Below, one piece after another: positions 12,796 to 21,796 of a DNA stretch of 28,713 bases; the first letter of the stretch is position 1; every line of letters begins with the position of its first letter. The DNA is from Apiosordaria backusii (Eukaryota > Ascomycota > Sordariomycetes > Sordariales > Lasiosphaeriaceae): NCBI GenBank assembly GCA_030549205.1, contig JAUKTV010000034.1, positions 1-28,713 of the forward strand, given 5' to 3'. The translations under genes and the position numbers were made by a program. The notes below the pieces were generated by a model. The model ran no database searches. It saw only the letters and a list, made by a program, of their open reading frames with translations, and had not been told where the DNA came from.

Positions 12796-13435
12796 TATTA
12801 AAATATAGTACTTAATTATAGACTTTATAGTGTATTTTAGCCTATAACCTATAAGGCTAATAATAATTAATGGTTTAAATTATAATACTTATTAAATACT
12901 TATTACGGTAATTACAGTAGTCTTTAACCTTTAAAGTAGCTTAAAGCTTTAAGCAGTTAATATATTATAACGGTAAAATATTAATATTCTATACCTATAA
13001 ATAGCTTTTAATTAATATACTAATAATTAACTTAATTAGCTAGCTAAGTCTATAATTAATAGACTTAATAAGCATTTAAGCTTTATAATTAGCGGACTTA
13101 ACAGATATTTAAGCCTTATAGTTAGTAGATTTAATAGGCATTTAAGCCTTAGAATGGAAAGAGGTTTAGAAAGTAATATAGGGTTAAAGATCATAATAGA
13201 TCTTGTCTTTTATATAACTATTTCTTAATTAATAAGTTAATTCAATATACTAGTTTACTATATTTTATAATACTTTATAAGCCTATTATTATAGTATCTA
13301 CCTTCTATATATTATAGGGCATCGCCTCTATAATTATTTAGTGCCTAGCTACTGTCGTATACTGTCGACAAAGCCCTCTTCGCTCTCAGTGTTTTACGCC
13401 GTTCCCTGTACAGGTCTATACTTATAGGCCTGTAC
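12796..13435 (+). repeat. Copia 3' LTR (copy C)
   Basis: Follows the purine run GAAAAGG and starts TATTAAAATATAG. The last 100 bases or so are nearly unmutated (CTACTGTCGTATACTGTCGAC, CGTTCCCTGTACAGG) and match the same part of copy A, while the corresponding part of copy B is mutated. The end, near GGCCTGTACA, is approximate. Confidence 0.8.
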
Positions 13436-13877
13436 ATAACTAACTAAAATATCAATTAGAGATTTATAAAATATTATATTAAAGTAGTATTAATATAGTT
13501 AACTTTATATAATTTATAGATTAATTATAATATATTTATTTAAAAGTTCTATAAGTAACGGACTAAGTAAGGTATTATTTTATAATATACTTTATACTTT
13601 ATAAGTCTTTAAGGTTAGTAGTAAAATATGTTTTTAAACCTTTTAAGCTTTCTTTTACCGATTGAAGTATAACTTTATCTATATAAGTATATATAGGACC
13701 GAAACCCGGTAACTACGCTTAATTCTCTAATAGTATAAAAGTAATTGGTTTTATAGAGGCTATAGTATGCTTACTAGCGACTTTATACTTTTAAATATTA
13801 AATTTAATCTATATTCGAAAGCTACTTTTATAAAGCAGATAGTATAGGCTTAAAATGCCTTAAGCTCTTTAATATTA
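13436..13877. other. AT-rich repeat DNA between two retroelements
   Basis: Partly mutated sequence with some CG-containing patches (for example GACCGAAACCCGGTAACTACGC near 13711). No frame and no recognised motif. Confidence 0.5.
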
Positions 13878-14000
13878 TGTTGTGTAGTCACGATGGTAGC
13901 ACAAGACATTGGTTGCATGATGATTTATTGAAAAGAAGTCTGCTGTACAATAGCTATATATATGCATATAGATCCTATATCCCTATATCCTTCTATAACA
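13878..14000 (-). repeat. Short LTR (123 bp) of a minus-strand copia-like element
   Basis: On the minus strand it runs from TGTTATAGAAGG to CTACACAACA, with TG at the start and CA at the end, and contains AATAAATCATC, which could serve in polyadenylation. Directly upstream on the minus strand lies AAAGGGAGGCAT, a polypurine tract, so this is best read as a 3' LTR. It is little mutated (CACGATGGTAGCACAAGACA is intact). No second copy was found in the window, so the element is truncated or too mutated to match at its other end. Confidence 0.6.
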
Positions 14001-14012
14001 ATGCCTCCCTTT
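14001..14012 (-). other. Polypurine tract next to the minus-strand LTR
   Basis: AAAGGGAGGCAT on the minus strand lies immediately before the TGTTATAG start of the LTR. LTR elements use such a tract to prime plus-strand DNA synthesis. This fixes the orientation of the element, by inference. Confidence 0.5.
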
Positions 14013-14379
14013 AAAGAAAAATTGCTACCTTCTAGTAATATAACCCATTAATAGCTATATTTATCGATTTCCTTAGCCTATAATAGCAATGTCCAATTTC
14101 TTTATAACCTATTGCAATAACCCTCTTATATTATATTTATCGATTACTTTAAAGCTTATCTATAATAATAAAGAAATAAAAGGAAAAGAAAAGTCATTGT
14201 AATAAATAAGAGATATCTATTTAATCTTTATTCTTCTTTCTCTTTCTCCTCGTTTACTTATCTGCCATTGCTTCCTATTCTCTTTATTATTTACTATGCG
14301 TCTATTAAATTATCCCAACTCTTATTAATTACTTTTTCTATACTATTCTTACTTATTTAAACTAGATTAGCATATTTAA

Positions 14380-14560
14380 ATTAAACTAAAGCTTTATTTA
14401 ATTTAAAGCTACTAGTTTATTTAAAGTTAACCTAAAGGTTTATTCTCGGTTAAATCTATAGTTTATTTTAAATCGGTATTAAGCTTTATTTTAATTAAAT
14501 CTATAGCTTTATATTAAGTTAGTACTATAGCTTTATTTTACTTTTCTTCCTTAATAGTTA
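14380..14560. repeat. Degenerate tandem repeats
   Basis: Several imperfect copies of a unit containing TTAAATCTATAGCTTTAT and TTAAGT(C)GGTA follow one another. Mutated, but still visible by eye. Confidence 0.4.
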
Positions 14561-14739
14561 AGTCGATAATATTTTAAATCTCTATTCGGGCTTTTTTACT
14601 TACACTTTTCTTATTGTCTTTATTTTTATCTAGCTTTCTTTTTATTACTATAAACGTTAAGAATATATTAAATAAAATCTTAACTGTCATTTTAATAATA
14701 GTAAATATTGTAAATACATTAATTAGAATTAACGTCTTA

Positions 14740-14945
14740 ACTTCTATTTATATAGCTATAAATATCGTAATAGTTAACATTTCAGTTTATATAAGATATT
14801 ATAGTCGGGATTATAGTTTTAATCTAAATAACACTAAATATTATAGTTAAGGTCTTAGGTTCTATTTATATAGTAGTAGATATTATAGCTATAGTTAAAG
14901 TTTTAGGCTTTATTTAAGTAGCGATAGATATTATATATGCTAGTA
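14740..14945. repeat. Degenerate tandem repeats of about 55-60 bp
   Basis: Recurring blocks of the type TCTATTTATATAGTAGTAGA, TATTATAGCTATAGTTAA, AGTTTTAGGCTTTATTTAAG. On the minus strand they would encode a repeated, now broken, peptide unit (…IEPKTLTI / IKPKTLTI…), which suggests a repeat-containing protein region of the dead element. This is inference. Confidence 0.4.
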
Positions 14946-15880
14946 CTGGAATTAGTATTTACTTTATTATTTTAGTAATAAATTTGTATTATAAAGTTAT
15001 TGCTTTATAGTTTACTAAATATAGCCTAAATGTCTATATAACCTTTTAATACTGTTATTTTAATTATCGTTATAAGACTTTATTAAGTTTAATGCTAAAC
15101 TTTTAACTATTTAGTAACTTTTAAAATTCTGTCGATTATAAATTGTATTTCTATTTAATAAAGTCTTATAGTACGTTATATAATATATCTTATTATATTT
15201 TTAAATAAAGGTTAGATCTCTTTTAGTTTAAATTAAACGTTAATGCCTTAATTACTATTAAGAAACTTACCTATTATATCGGTATAATTCTAAAGTAAGT
15301 TATTTAGTTTTATCGGTACTAGTTCTATCCTACTTTACTATTATCTTAATCGACCTTTAGATTTCTATTAACATTTTATTTAACTTTTAAAATTACTCGA
15401 TATAATTATTCAGTTAATAAGCTTAATTTTTATAACTAACGGTTTTTAACTTATTATCGACTACTCTAATTACTTTAATAAAACTAAAGCTAAATATTAA
15501 GGATTTTTTTTTCTTTTTAAAGCTTTGCTTTACTTTATTCTTTTTATATTTAGCTTTCTCTACTTTATTATCCTTTACAATAGTTAATTTATATAGTACC
15601 TTCCTAGCAGTCTATTAAAGTTTAAAGCTTTAGTTTAATAGCTAATTACCCTATAGTATACTTAATAAAACTATAAATATCTTCGATATTATCTTTAATA
15701 TTAATTAGCTTAATATTTTTAAATTGCATATTATTTTTTCTAAAGTCATTATTATTAAAATCAAGACCTTTATATTAAGAACTTCGTTAGGCTTATATCT
15801 GTCTATTAAATTATAAAGGTCAGCTTTATTTATATACTTTTAAAGTATTTATAAAAGCCTAAATACTCTATTCTATTAAA

Positions 15881-16303
15881 TGTGACGAACCCCTGTACAG
15901 AACCTCTGAAAGGGATACTCGGTTGAAGGTAACTTCTGACAATTGGTTCGGTGCAGCTAAACAGTGCACAACAGAGTGTCTCAATGTAAACACAAGATAC
16001 CGTGAATACAAGCTGTGATTGCATACTGCGGAACTATCTACAAGCTATCTAGTTCCTCCGTATATATAGACCCTTTCCTAGTCGTGCTCACCTTGCTCAG
16101 TGCCCGAGCACACTGATCACTCTGCTTGGTCTGCTCAGTGCTCCAAGCAGACTGATCATCCCACTCAGTCTGCTCAGCGCCCTGAACACACTGATCAACC
16201 GTTCCTTACTTTGATTGGCTCTCCTAGTGCATTCCTGATTGGTCCTTACCTCCCGTGGTTCCACAACCAATCGTATTCTCGTCCATATACCAGGGTTGTG
16301 ACA
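15881..16303 (+). repeat. Solo LTR 1 (423 bp), unmutated, with TSD TTAAA
   Basis: Begins TGTGACGAACCCC and ends GGTTGTGACA. The bases before (15876-15880) and after (16304-16308) are both TTAAA, a perfect 5-bp target-site duplication. The first 195 bases or so match 17519-17710 with only a handful of differences. A TATA-like TATATATAGACCC sits at about 16062, so the shared half looks like U3. The rest differs from copy 2 and holds three imperfect 38-39 bp tandem units. CA and TG are fully retained although the surrounding DNA is RIPed. Short open frames inside (15830-16024 minus, 16100-16312 plus) show no coding signs. Orientation is inferred from the TATA box. Confidence 0.85.
16097..16210 (+). 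repeat. Three tandem units of 38-39 bp inside solo LTR 1
   Basis: Each unit has the form TGCTCAGTGCxCxxAGCAxA followed by CTGATCA and a short tail. The array is absent from the otherwise matching solo LTR 2, so the region behind the TATA box changes quickly between family members. Confidence 0.75.
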
Positions 16304-16308
16304 TTAAA

Positions 16309-17513
16309 TTAAATAAGCTTTTAATTAAAAATTACTTAGTTTTTAATAATATAGGTATTTTATTATAACTTTAATTATATAGGTTTATAGCGATTTTATC
16401 TTACCAGTACCTTTCTAAATAATAAAGTTTTTAAGCTATTTAAAATATCTCTTTATATTAAATACTTTAAAGGTAAATACAATTTATTGCCTTTAAAACG
16501 TCTATATTTTAACTTTTTATATATAGATTTTTAATAATAAATTATATATCTAATCTTATTATATTTCCTTCTTATAATATATAATAAAGTAACCTTTAAA
16601 ATTGCCTTTATTATCTTTTTAAATTGTCTGTCTTTTCCTTTCTTTTTAATATTCTATAAAAAGATAGTATAAATATCGGCAACTATATCTTAGTTATTTT
16701 ACATTTTTTACTATAGCTATCTTATATTATTAAAGTATGAATAAAGATAAAGAGGTTATAGGAAATAGCTACTAGTATAATTAAAATAATATTAACTTAT
16801 AGAGGTAAGAAAGTAAGGATGGTAAATTATTAAAGGATAGCTTTTTTTATAAGATTAATACAATATACGATAATTAAAAGGTAAGGAAATAAAGATAATA
16901 AGGTCGGTTATAAATGTAAGATTTAAAAAGAAAGAAAGTATTATATTAAAGAAAAATTTAAAAACTATAAATTAATTAGTAAGTGATTAAATAATAGGAA
17001 AATTTCTATTAAATAGTATTGTAACTAAGGAAGGAAGTTGTAATAACTTTTTAATTTATTAAATTTTCCAATAACTTCGGTTCTTATTATTAATTATTTT
17101 TAATTTTTAATAATAGGTTTCTTTTTAAATAGCCCTTTCCTTTTTTAAATATCTTAAGCTTTAGTTTATTAAATATTGTCTTTTAGATTTTCTAAGCTTT
17201 TTTTTAAAAGATTTTAATAATAGGGAAAGGATTTATTTACCTTCTTTAATACTTTCTTTTTTAACTTAAATTTTATTCTTTTCCTTCTATACTTCTTTTC
17301 TTTAATTAAATACTTTTTATACTTTAGCATTAACTTTAATATATTCTCTATTAAAACCGCTCTTTTATATTATTAATTCCATTAATTTCTCCAGTCTTTC
17401 TATTTAATTAAATATTTTACTATTTCTTTATCTTTTTTTAACAATATAATATCTTCTTAACCTTATATTTATCCTCTTCATTTACTAACTTAATAACTTT
17501 TTTAACTAATAGC
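16309..17513. other. RIP-mutated AT-rich DNA between the two solo LTRs
   Basis: No frame, few CA/TG, and long T-rich and A-rich runs. Presumed decayed transposon sequence; no motif recognised. Confidence 0.5.
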
Positions 17514-17518
17514 GGTAT

Positions 17519-17892
17519 TGTGACGAACCCCTGTACAGAACCTCTGAAAGGGATACTCGGTTGAAGGCAACTTCTGACAATTGGTTCGGTGCAGCTAAAC
17601 AGTGCACAACAAGATGTCTCAATGTAAACACAAGATACCGTGAATACAAGCTGTGATTGCATACTACGGAACTATCTACAAGCTATCTAGTTCCTCCGTT
17701 ATATAGACCCATGGATCACCTGGATCACGTTCCCTACAGGTGATCTGGATCACCTTTCCTTCCTGTGGCTCACTACGTACCGTGCTCACCGGGATCACCG
17801 TGAGCCCGTCGCTCCACTCCCGATTGGTCCATAATGATTGGCTAGGAGCGGCCCGCGCTCCGTGCGTTAGTTCTTCATCAACGATTGTGACA
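17519..17892 (+). repeat. Solo LTR 2 (374 bp), unmutated, with TSD GGTAT
   Basis: Begins TGTGACGAACCCC and ends ACGATTGTGACA. GGTAT stands on both sides (17514-17518 and 17893-17897), a perfect 5-bp target-site duplication. The shared first half ends at GTTATATAGACCC. The second half is GC-rich and different from copy 1, with inverted and direct GGATCACC/GGTGATC motifs near 17712-17800. Both copies carry ATTGG boxes towards the right end and a common terminal TTGTGACA. No mutation of the RIP type is obvious. Confidence 0.85.
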
Positions 17893-17897
17893 GGTAT

Positions 17898-18400
17898 CCT
17901 ATAATAAAGATCTTATTAATAGATACTTTAATAAGTTAAACGATAGATACTTTAAAATTACTTTAAGTAAGTAGAAATTTAAGTATATAGATTAGAGGTC
18001 CTTTAACCTTTGCAATTTAAAACAGGCCTATTCTCTATTAAGATATTTATATAGTAGTTATTAAAGAAAGTATATTTATAGTAAAGTTTAAAGTATACTT
18101 AATTACCGACTTTAAACTAAGTAAGTATCTACTTACTATTGTATTTAATTTTAATAACTGCCGCTATATAAACTATTATAGTCTTTACCTTTTAACTGGT
18201 ATATATTTTTATTATACTGCTTTTTTAAATTAAAGATAAAATTTATAATTAAGTTAGGCTTAAATCTATAAATAAGTTTAAAAGAAGAACGTCCGATATT
18301 TCTATATAGGCTATATTTATATTGTAAATAACTATAAGGAAGAATTTACTTAAGGTATATCGTTATCTATAGTATAGTAATATCTTATTATAACTTTAAC
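17898..18400. other. Last stretch of RIP-mutated DNA before the composition boundary
   Basis: AT-rich, no frame, no recognised motif. The base composition changes abruptly just after 18400. Confidence 0.6.
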
Positions 18401-18635
18401 TTTTAGTAGCAAGGCATGCATGCTGCGGATTGTTGAACCGCATATGCATACATCTCTGAGTGAGGTTGGTGGTGGTGTGTCACCCCGCATCTCACAAGCC
18501 TGGCTGTGCTGTTAAACACCACCAGCAGCACCACCCTCACCACCCCCCCAGCAGGCAAGCGTAGCGGGGAAGTACACTAGGAAAGAATCAAGGACCCTGC
18601 AGCAGGGCCTCAGGCTATCTTTTTATAACTTTAAC
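18381..18635. repeat. 20-bp direct repeats (19/20 identical) flanking a 215-bp GC-rich segment
   Basis: TATCTTATTATAACTTTAAC at 18381-18400 and TATCTTTTTATAACTTTAAC at 18616-18635. Between them lies normal-composition DNA with CACCACC/GGTGGTG inverted motifs (18469-18480 against 18516-18527). The second copy is an AT-rich patch surrounded by GC-rich sequence. The arrangement looks like an insertion with a long target duplication, or a duplicated breakpoint. Confidence 0.55.
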
Positions 18636-20640
18636 CTCTGTGGCTTTGCGCTCTTGTGCCCTTCACCAGATCACCATCTCCACGATAGATCTACAAGATC
18701 TGCTTGTACACCTGATATACCCCGCCAGCCTGCTTTTTTTTTCAAGGATTGATGGGAATTACGTACGTTTACATTCCACTTCCATACAGCTGAAGAATCG
18801 TTGGCATGGAAGGGAAACGTGGAAGAGAAAGAAGCGCGGTTTTAGGACGAGACATGCAGTCCCTCGCGCGATGGAATCAACATCTTACGATACTGTGGTG
18901 TAGCAGACCCGGATTTGGCAAGCCCAGCACTGAAGCAGGTGAACTCTCCTGTACCAAAAGGCGCTACCTACTGAATAGGCCAACGCTGGTGGGATTTGCA
19001 GCTACCAACCCCATGCCACAAACCATGGGATTGATCACTCTGAATTCTCACGTTGCTATGAGCGCTGTCTTGTCATGGCACAGCTGGCCAGCTGGCCTCC
19101 AAATCAGTCCATCCTCACCACCAACGTAAGAACTAGCTTCTAGAACGGCGGAAAACAGAAACCCACCGTGAGTCGGCGCTGGCGACTCCCTCCCGTCTGG
19201 AATGAAGATTCTTCTCTGGGGACGCGCACACCATCCGTTTCGAAACGAGACTTTCATTCTGCCGTCCCGAAGGGCGAGATCTAGCCCCGCCGTGTCCCGT
19301 TCAATATATGCGAGAGAGGGAGAGAGAAAGAGGGTTATGTAATGCTGTTATGCGGGATGTGATAGATGGAGGGGAGGCAAACTTTCTGGATGGGTGCATA
19401 GGATTATAGTGGCGGTTGATTAAAACCTGCAGAGGGGCATTTCGGTTCATATACGGGCACAATATCTTGCGGGATGCCAACAGTGTCAAAGTTGGCATCT
19501 CTTGTTGAAAGGTGATCAAAGGTGCAGGTGATATACCGAGTCAACCGATGTATAGTAGGACCCCTCCATTACCTATGGTGATGCTGAGGAGCAGAGATCG
19601 TCGCTGTATTGGCACTCTGCCGTTCTCTGCCGCAGCATATCATTTTGGGGGGAGTATGGTGAGGGGAAACGGAAAACTCGCCGATGACAAGAAGGTTGAG
19701 AGAGTTTTCGGACTGCCCTGGAGATGCCGTCGGTGATACAGAGTTGGTGTACGTAAGCGGTGGTTGTCCGGCGAGGTTTGCACAACTTGACGGAGTTGTG
19801 AACGGACGATGCCACCTGATACTTCGTGTTGATTGCTAGCACACACCTGGCATTTGGCATATTTTGGCGCTTGTTAGTGCCGTCCGTGACACCCGTCCGT
19901 CTGATTGATTCTTCCTTCGACGGTTGTGACAGTTGAGCGGTGGCGGCCCTTGGATCAAGATCGGATCAGATCAAAGCTACCACGTGTTAGCCAGAGCACA
20001 AGCACACCACGATCATCACCACTTCCAGAGCTGAAGGTTGAAGAATTGGAACGGAGAAACACGGCCTTTTGGATGAATTGCCCACCCACAGCATGCAAGC
20101 TTGAAACCGAACTGCCCTGTGCAGGGATAATTGCCTGTCGTAGCCGGTCGTAGCACTCCAGTATTGCATGATGGTCCAATAATATGACCCCGCTTGTTCG
20201 CGAGTGGACACGATCCTTAATTGAGCTCGAACTCCCAGGTCCAAGCTACTTCGAGATGTGCCGTTGGGGGCTGCGCAGGACGTAGAGAATAGACGAGAAT
20301 AGAAGTATCCGGTACCTGAAACGTTCCCCCATTTTTAGGACCGGACCATGCGCCACCGTGCGCCCGTTGTCCAATAACTGTCCACTTACCCCTTTGGTTA
20401 AACGGTGGGTCCGTAGTCATCTTGGACAGCTTCTCCTCCTCACCAGGCACCCGAACCTGAGCCCTTCTTGCAGCGCGCATTCCAATGATTCCATGGCTCT
20501 GTGTGGCTCCATTCCATCCACCAGCGCAGGTTCAACGCGCGTCTCCAGCGTTCCCGTCTTGTAGCCGATCGTTGAAACCCCGCACTCTTGATACCTATTC
20601 AAGGTGTCAGTTGAAGGAAGCCAAAGAAAGACTCAGCTCC
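18636..20640. other. Intergenic DNA of normal composition; no supported gene
   Basis: Short overlapping frames occur on both strands, but none has a domain, splice-site support or a consistent codon pattern. Contains a purine-rich run near 19309-19335. The motifs CCGTCCGTGACA (ending 19891) and GACGGTTGTGACA (ending 19931) resemble the right end of the solo LTRs upstream and may be LTR remnants, but no partner end or target duplication was found. Confidence 0.5.
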
Positions 20641-20934
20641 CAAGCACGTCTGTGAGGTGCCATGAGTGATTAAAGCTGTGTCCACCGTTCGTTTCTCTCC
20701 TGGGGCACGGTCTGATTTTTTGATTTTTGGACGAGTGGTGTCGCCGAGAAGGGCCCCTCCGTTTCAGCGGTTTAATCTCCAAGTCACTTTGCATAGATAT
20801 TGGGCTCCACAGATACTCGTTAGCCTAACGGCCCCCCAAGCCAAGCTGGGTGCCCTGGTTCGTGTAATATTCCCACTGCTACCCTCACATGCACCCTTGC
20901 TTGCAGCACTCCGCCCCAAAGGTCTTCCCCCCTT

Positions 20935-21050
20935 CCCTTTTCCAGCCCCTTGTTGTTTCTTCCGCTTCCTTTGGGGCGTCCTGCGCTTTTCGTTCGTTCG
21001 TTCCTTCTTACCCTTCCCTTCTCCCCTTCCTGTCCGTCGACATCTCCAAC
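20935..21050 (+). promoter_or_regulatory. CT-rich promoter/start-site tract upstream of the mucin gene
   Basis: A long pyrimidine-rich plus-strand tract (CCTTCCCTTTTCC through CTTACCCTTCCCTTCTCCCC) ends in a stretch with CAACCC. Such tracts commonly precede transcription starts in filamentous fungi. A start around 21030-21060 would give a 5' leader of about 0.5 kb after splicing. Overlapping frames here on both strands (20666-21172 plus, 20820-21266 minus) are products of the skewed composition. Confidence 0.45.
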
Positions 21051-21159
21051 CCGGCGATCCTCTTCCCCAAGTCCCCGACGACGTCGTTGCCACCAGAGAC
21101 AACGCCCGCGACTCGTCTGCTTGTCCAACGAAGAAGAACAATCACCCGGCGACTTCCCG

Positions 21160-21212
21160 ATGCCCGCCCTGACATGACCCGTGGACGCGATTACTCGAGA
21201 CCACGAAGGTGA
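21160..21212 (+). promoter_or_regulatory. Two overlapping short upstream ORFs in the mucin leader
   Basis: ATG at 21160 opens a 5-codon frame ending at 21177. ATG at 21174 overlaps its stop (ATGA) and opens a 12-codon frame ending with TGA at 21210-21212. If transcription starts in the CT tract, both would lie in the leader and could reduce translation of the main frame. Inference only. Confidence 0.35.
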
Positions 21213-21320
21213 AGCACCAAGAAAACCACCAAAAATTGCAAGACCAATTGGACGATATTTCGTCAAGACACTCTTTTATTAAACAACTATCGCATTCGAC
21301 TCGTCGAGTCGCAGCAAATT

Positions 21321-21538
21321 GTGAGTTGGACTGGATTGAATTTGGTGGATGGTGGATTGAAAAGAGCAGTGGGAAAATGAGGGCTGCATAAGACCACGAG
21401 AACGGGGGACAATACCAATCTCTACCGTCTGCAGGGTCGATCGTGGGGATCAGTTTATGCAACTGAAGTCATTACACTACGGGAAAAGCAGGAGGGACGC
21501 ATTTCTCGAAACCAGGTTTACTAACCAAATGTCATCAG
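21321..21538 (+). other. Candidate 5'UTR intron 1
   Basis: Donor GTGAGT at 21321, branch CTAAC at 21521-21525, acceptor CAG ending at 21538; 218 nt. All three signals fit fungal introns. No transcript evidence. Confidence 0.4.
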
Positions 21539-21603
21539 AACACACACATACACACTCGTTGATACATTGTTGTCAAGTACATTCATTATTATATTCCTGA
21601 CAA

Positions 21604-21681
21604 GTGAGTGTACTGCCTCACATCCCGAGTCCGGGACCGCCCCGGGTGGCGCTGACAATCGCATTGTTTGGGAATTGCCAG
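21604..21681 (+). other. Candidate 5'UTR intron 2
   Basis: Donor GTGAGT at 21604, branch CTGAC at 21652-21656, acceptor CCAG ending at 21681; 78 nt, a typical fungal intron size. It would remove the in-frame ATG at 21668 and so leave 21797 as the first ATG of the frame. Confidence 0.5.
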
Positions 21682-21796
21682 ACACACCACATATTCACAC
21701 TTACACTTTCGGTGTCGGCCTCGAGGCTCATTCAATTCAATTCAGCTAACTAGCTCCGAAAGACCCGAAACAAACGCATTCAAAGATAGAGGGAGA

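Larger units (their letters stand above)
7213..13435 (+). mobile_element. Full-length RIP-mutated Ty1/copia retrotransposon (copy B-C), about 6.2 kb
   Basis: Two same-orientation LTRs (7213-7869 and 12796-13435) bound an interior of about 4.9 kb, the usual size for copia elements. The right part of the interior (11571-12795) matches copy A, with the reverse transcriptase catalytic box at 11861 and RNase H further on. The left and middle interior, where gag, protease and integrase should lie, is mutated beyond reading: no frame and almost no CA or TG. A target-site duplication could not be confirmed (TTTAT precedes; TAACT or ATAAC follows). The element is dead. Confidence 0.8.
14013..15875 (-). 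mobile_element. RIP-mutated DNA, probably interior of the minus-strand element
   Basis: AT-rich and CA/TG-poor, with mutation increasing away from the LTR. Stop codons of the TAA/TAG type interrupt every minus-strand frame at a density expected from RIP of CAA, CAG and TGG. No reverse transcriptase or RNase H box could be read, so assigning this DNA to the LTR element rests on position only. A 78-codon frame at 14614-14850 is Ile/Asn-rich and taken as chance. Confidence 0.4.

Noticed and set aside
14614..14850. 78-codon open frame, Ile/Asn/Val-rich
   Set aside because: Composition follows AT-rich mutated DNA, and it overlaps a degenerate tandem repeat. No domain.
15830..17662. Two nearly identical minus-strand frames beginning MQSQLVFTVSCVYIE
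   Set aside because: They are similar only because they lie in the conserved half of the two solo LTRs. The reading ends differently in each copy and starts inside the repeat.
15881..17892. The two unmutated repeats as a CRISPR-like or inverted-terminal-repeat DNA transposon pair
   Set aside because: Only two copies, both direct, each with its own 5-bp duplication and TG...CA ends, which fits LTRs better.
20666..21266. Overlapping plus (168 codons) and minus (148 codons) frames upstream of the mucin gene
   Set aside because: Both result from the CT-rich promoter tract. No signal, domain or splice support.
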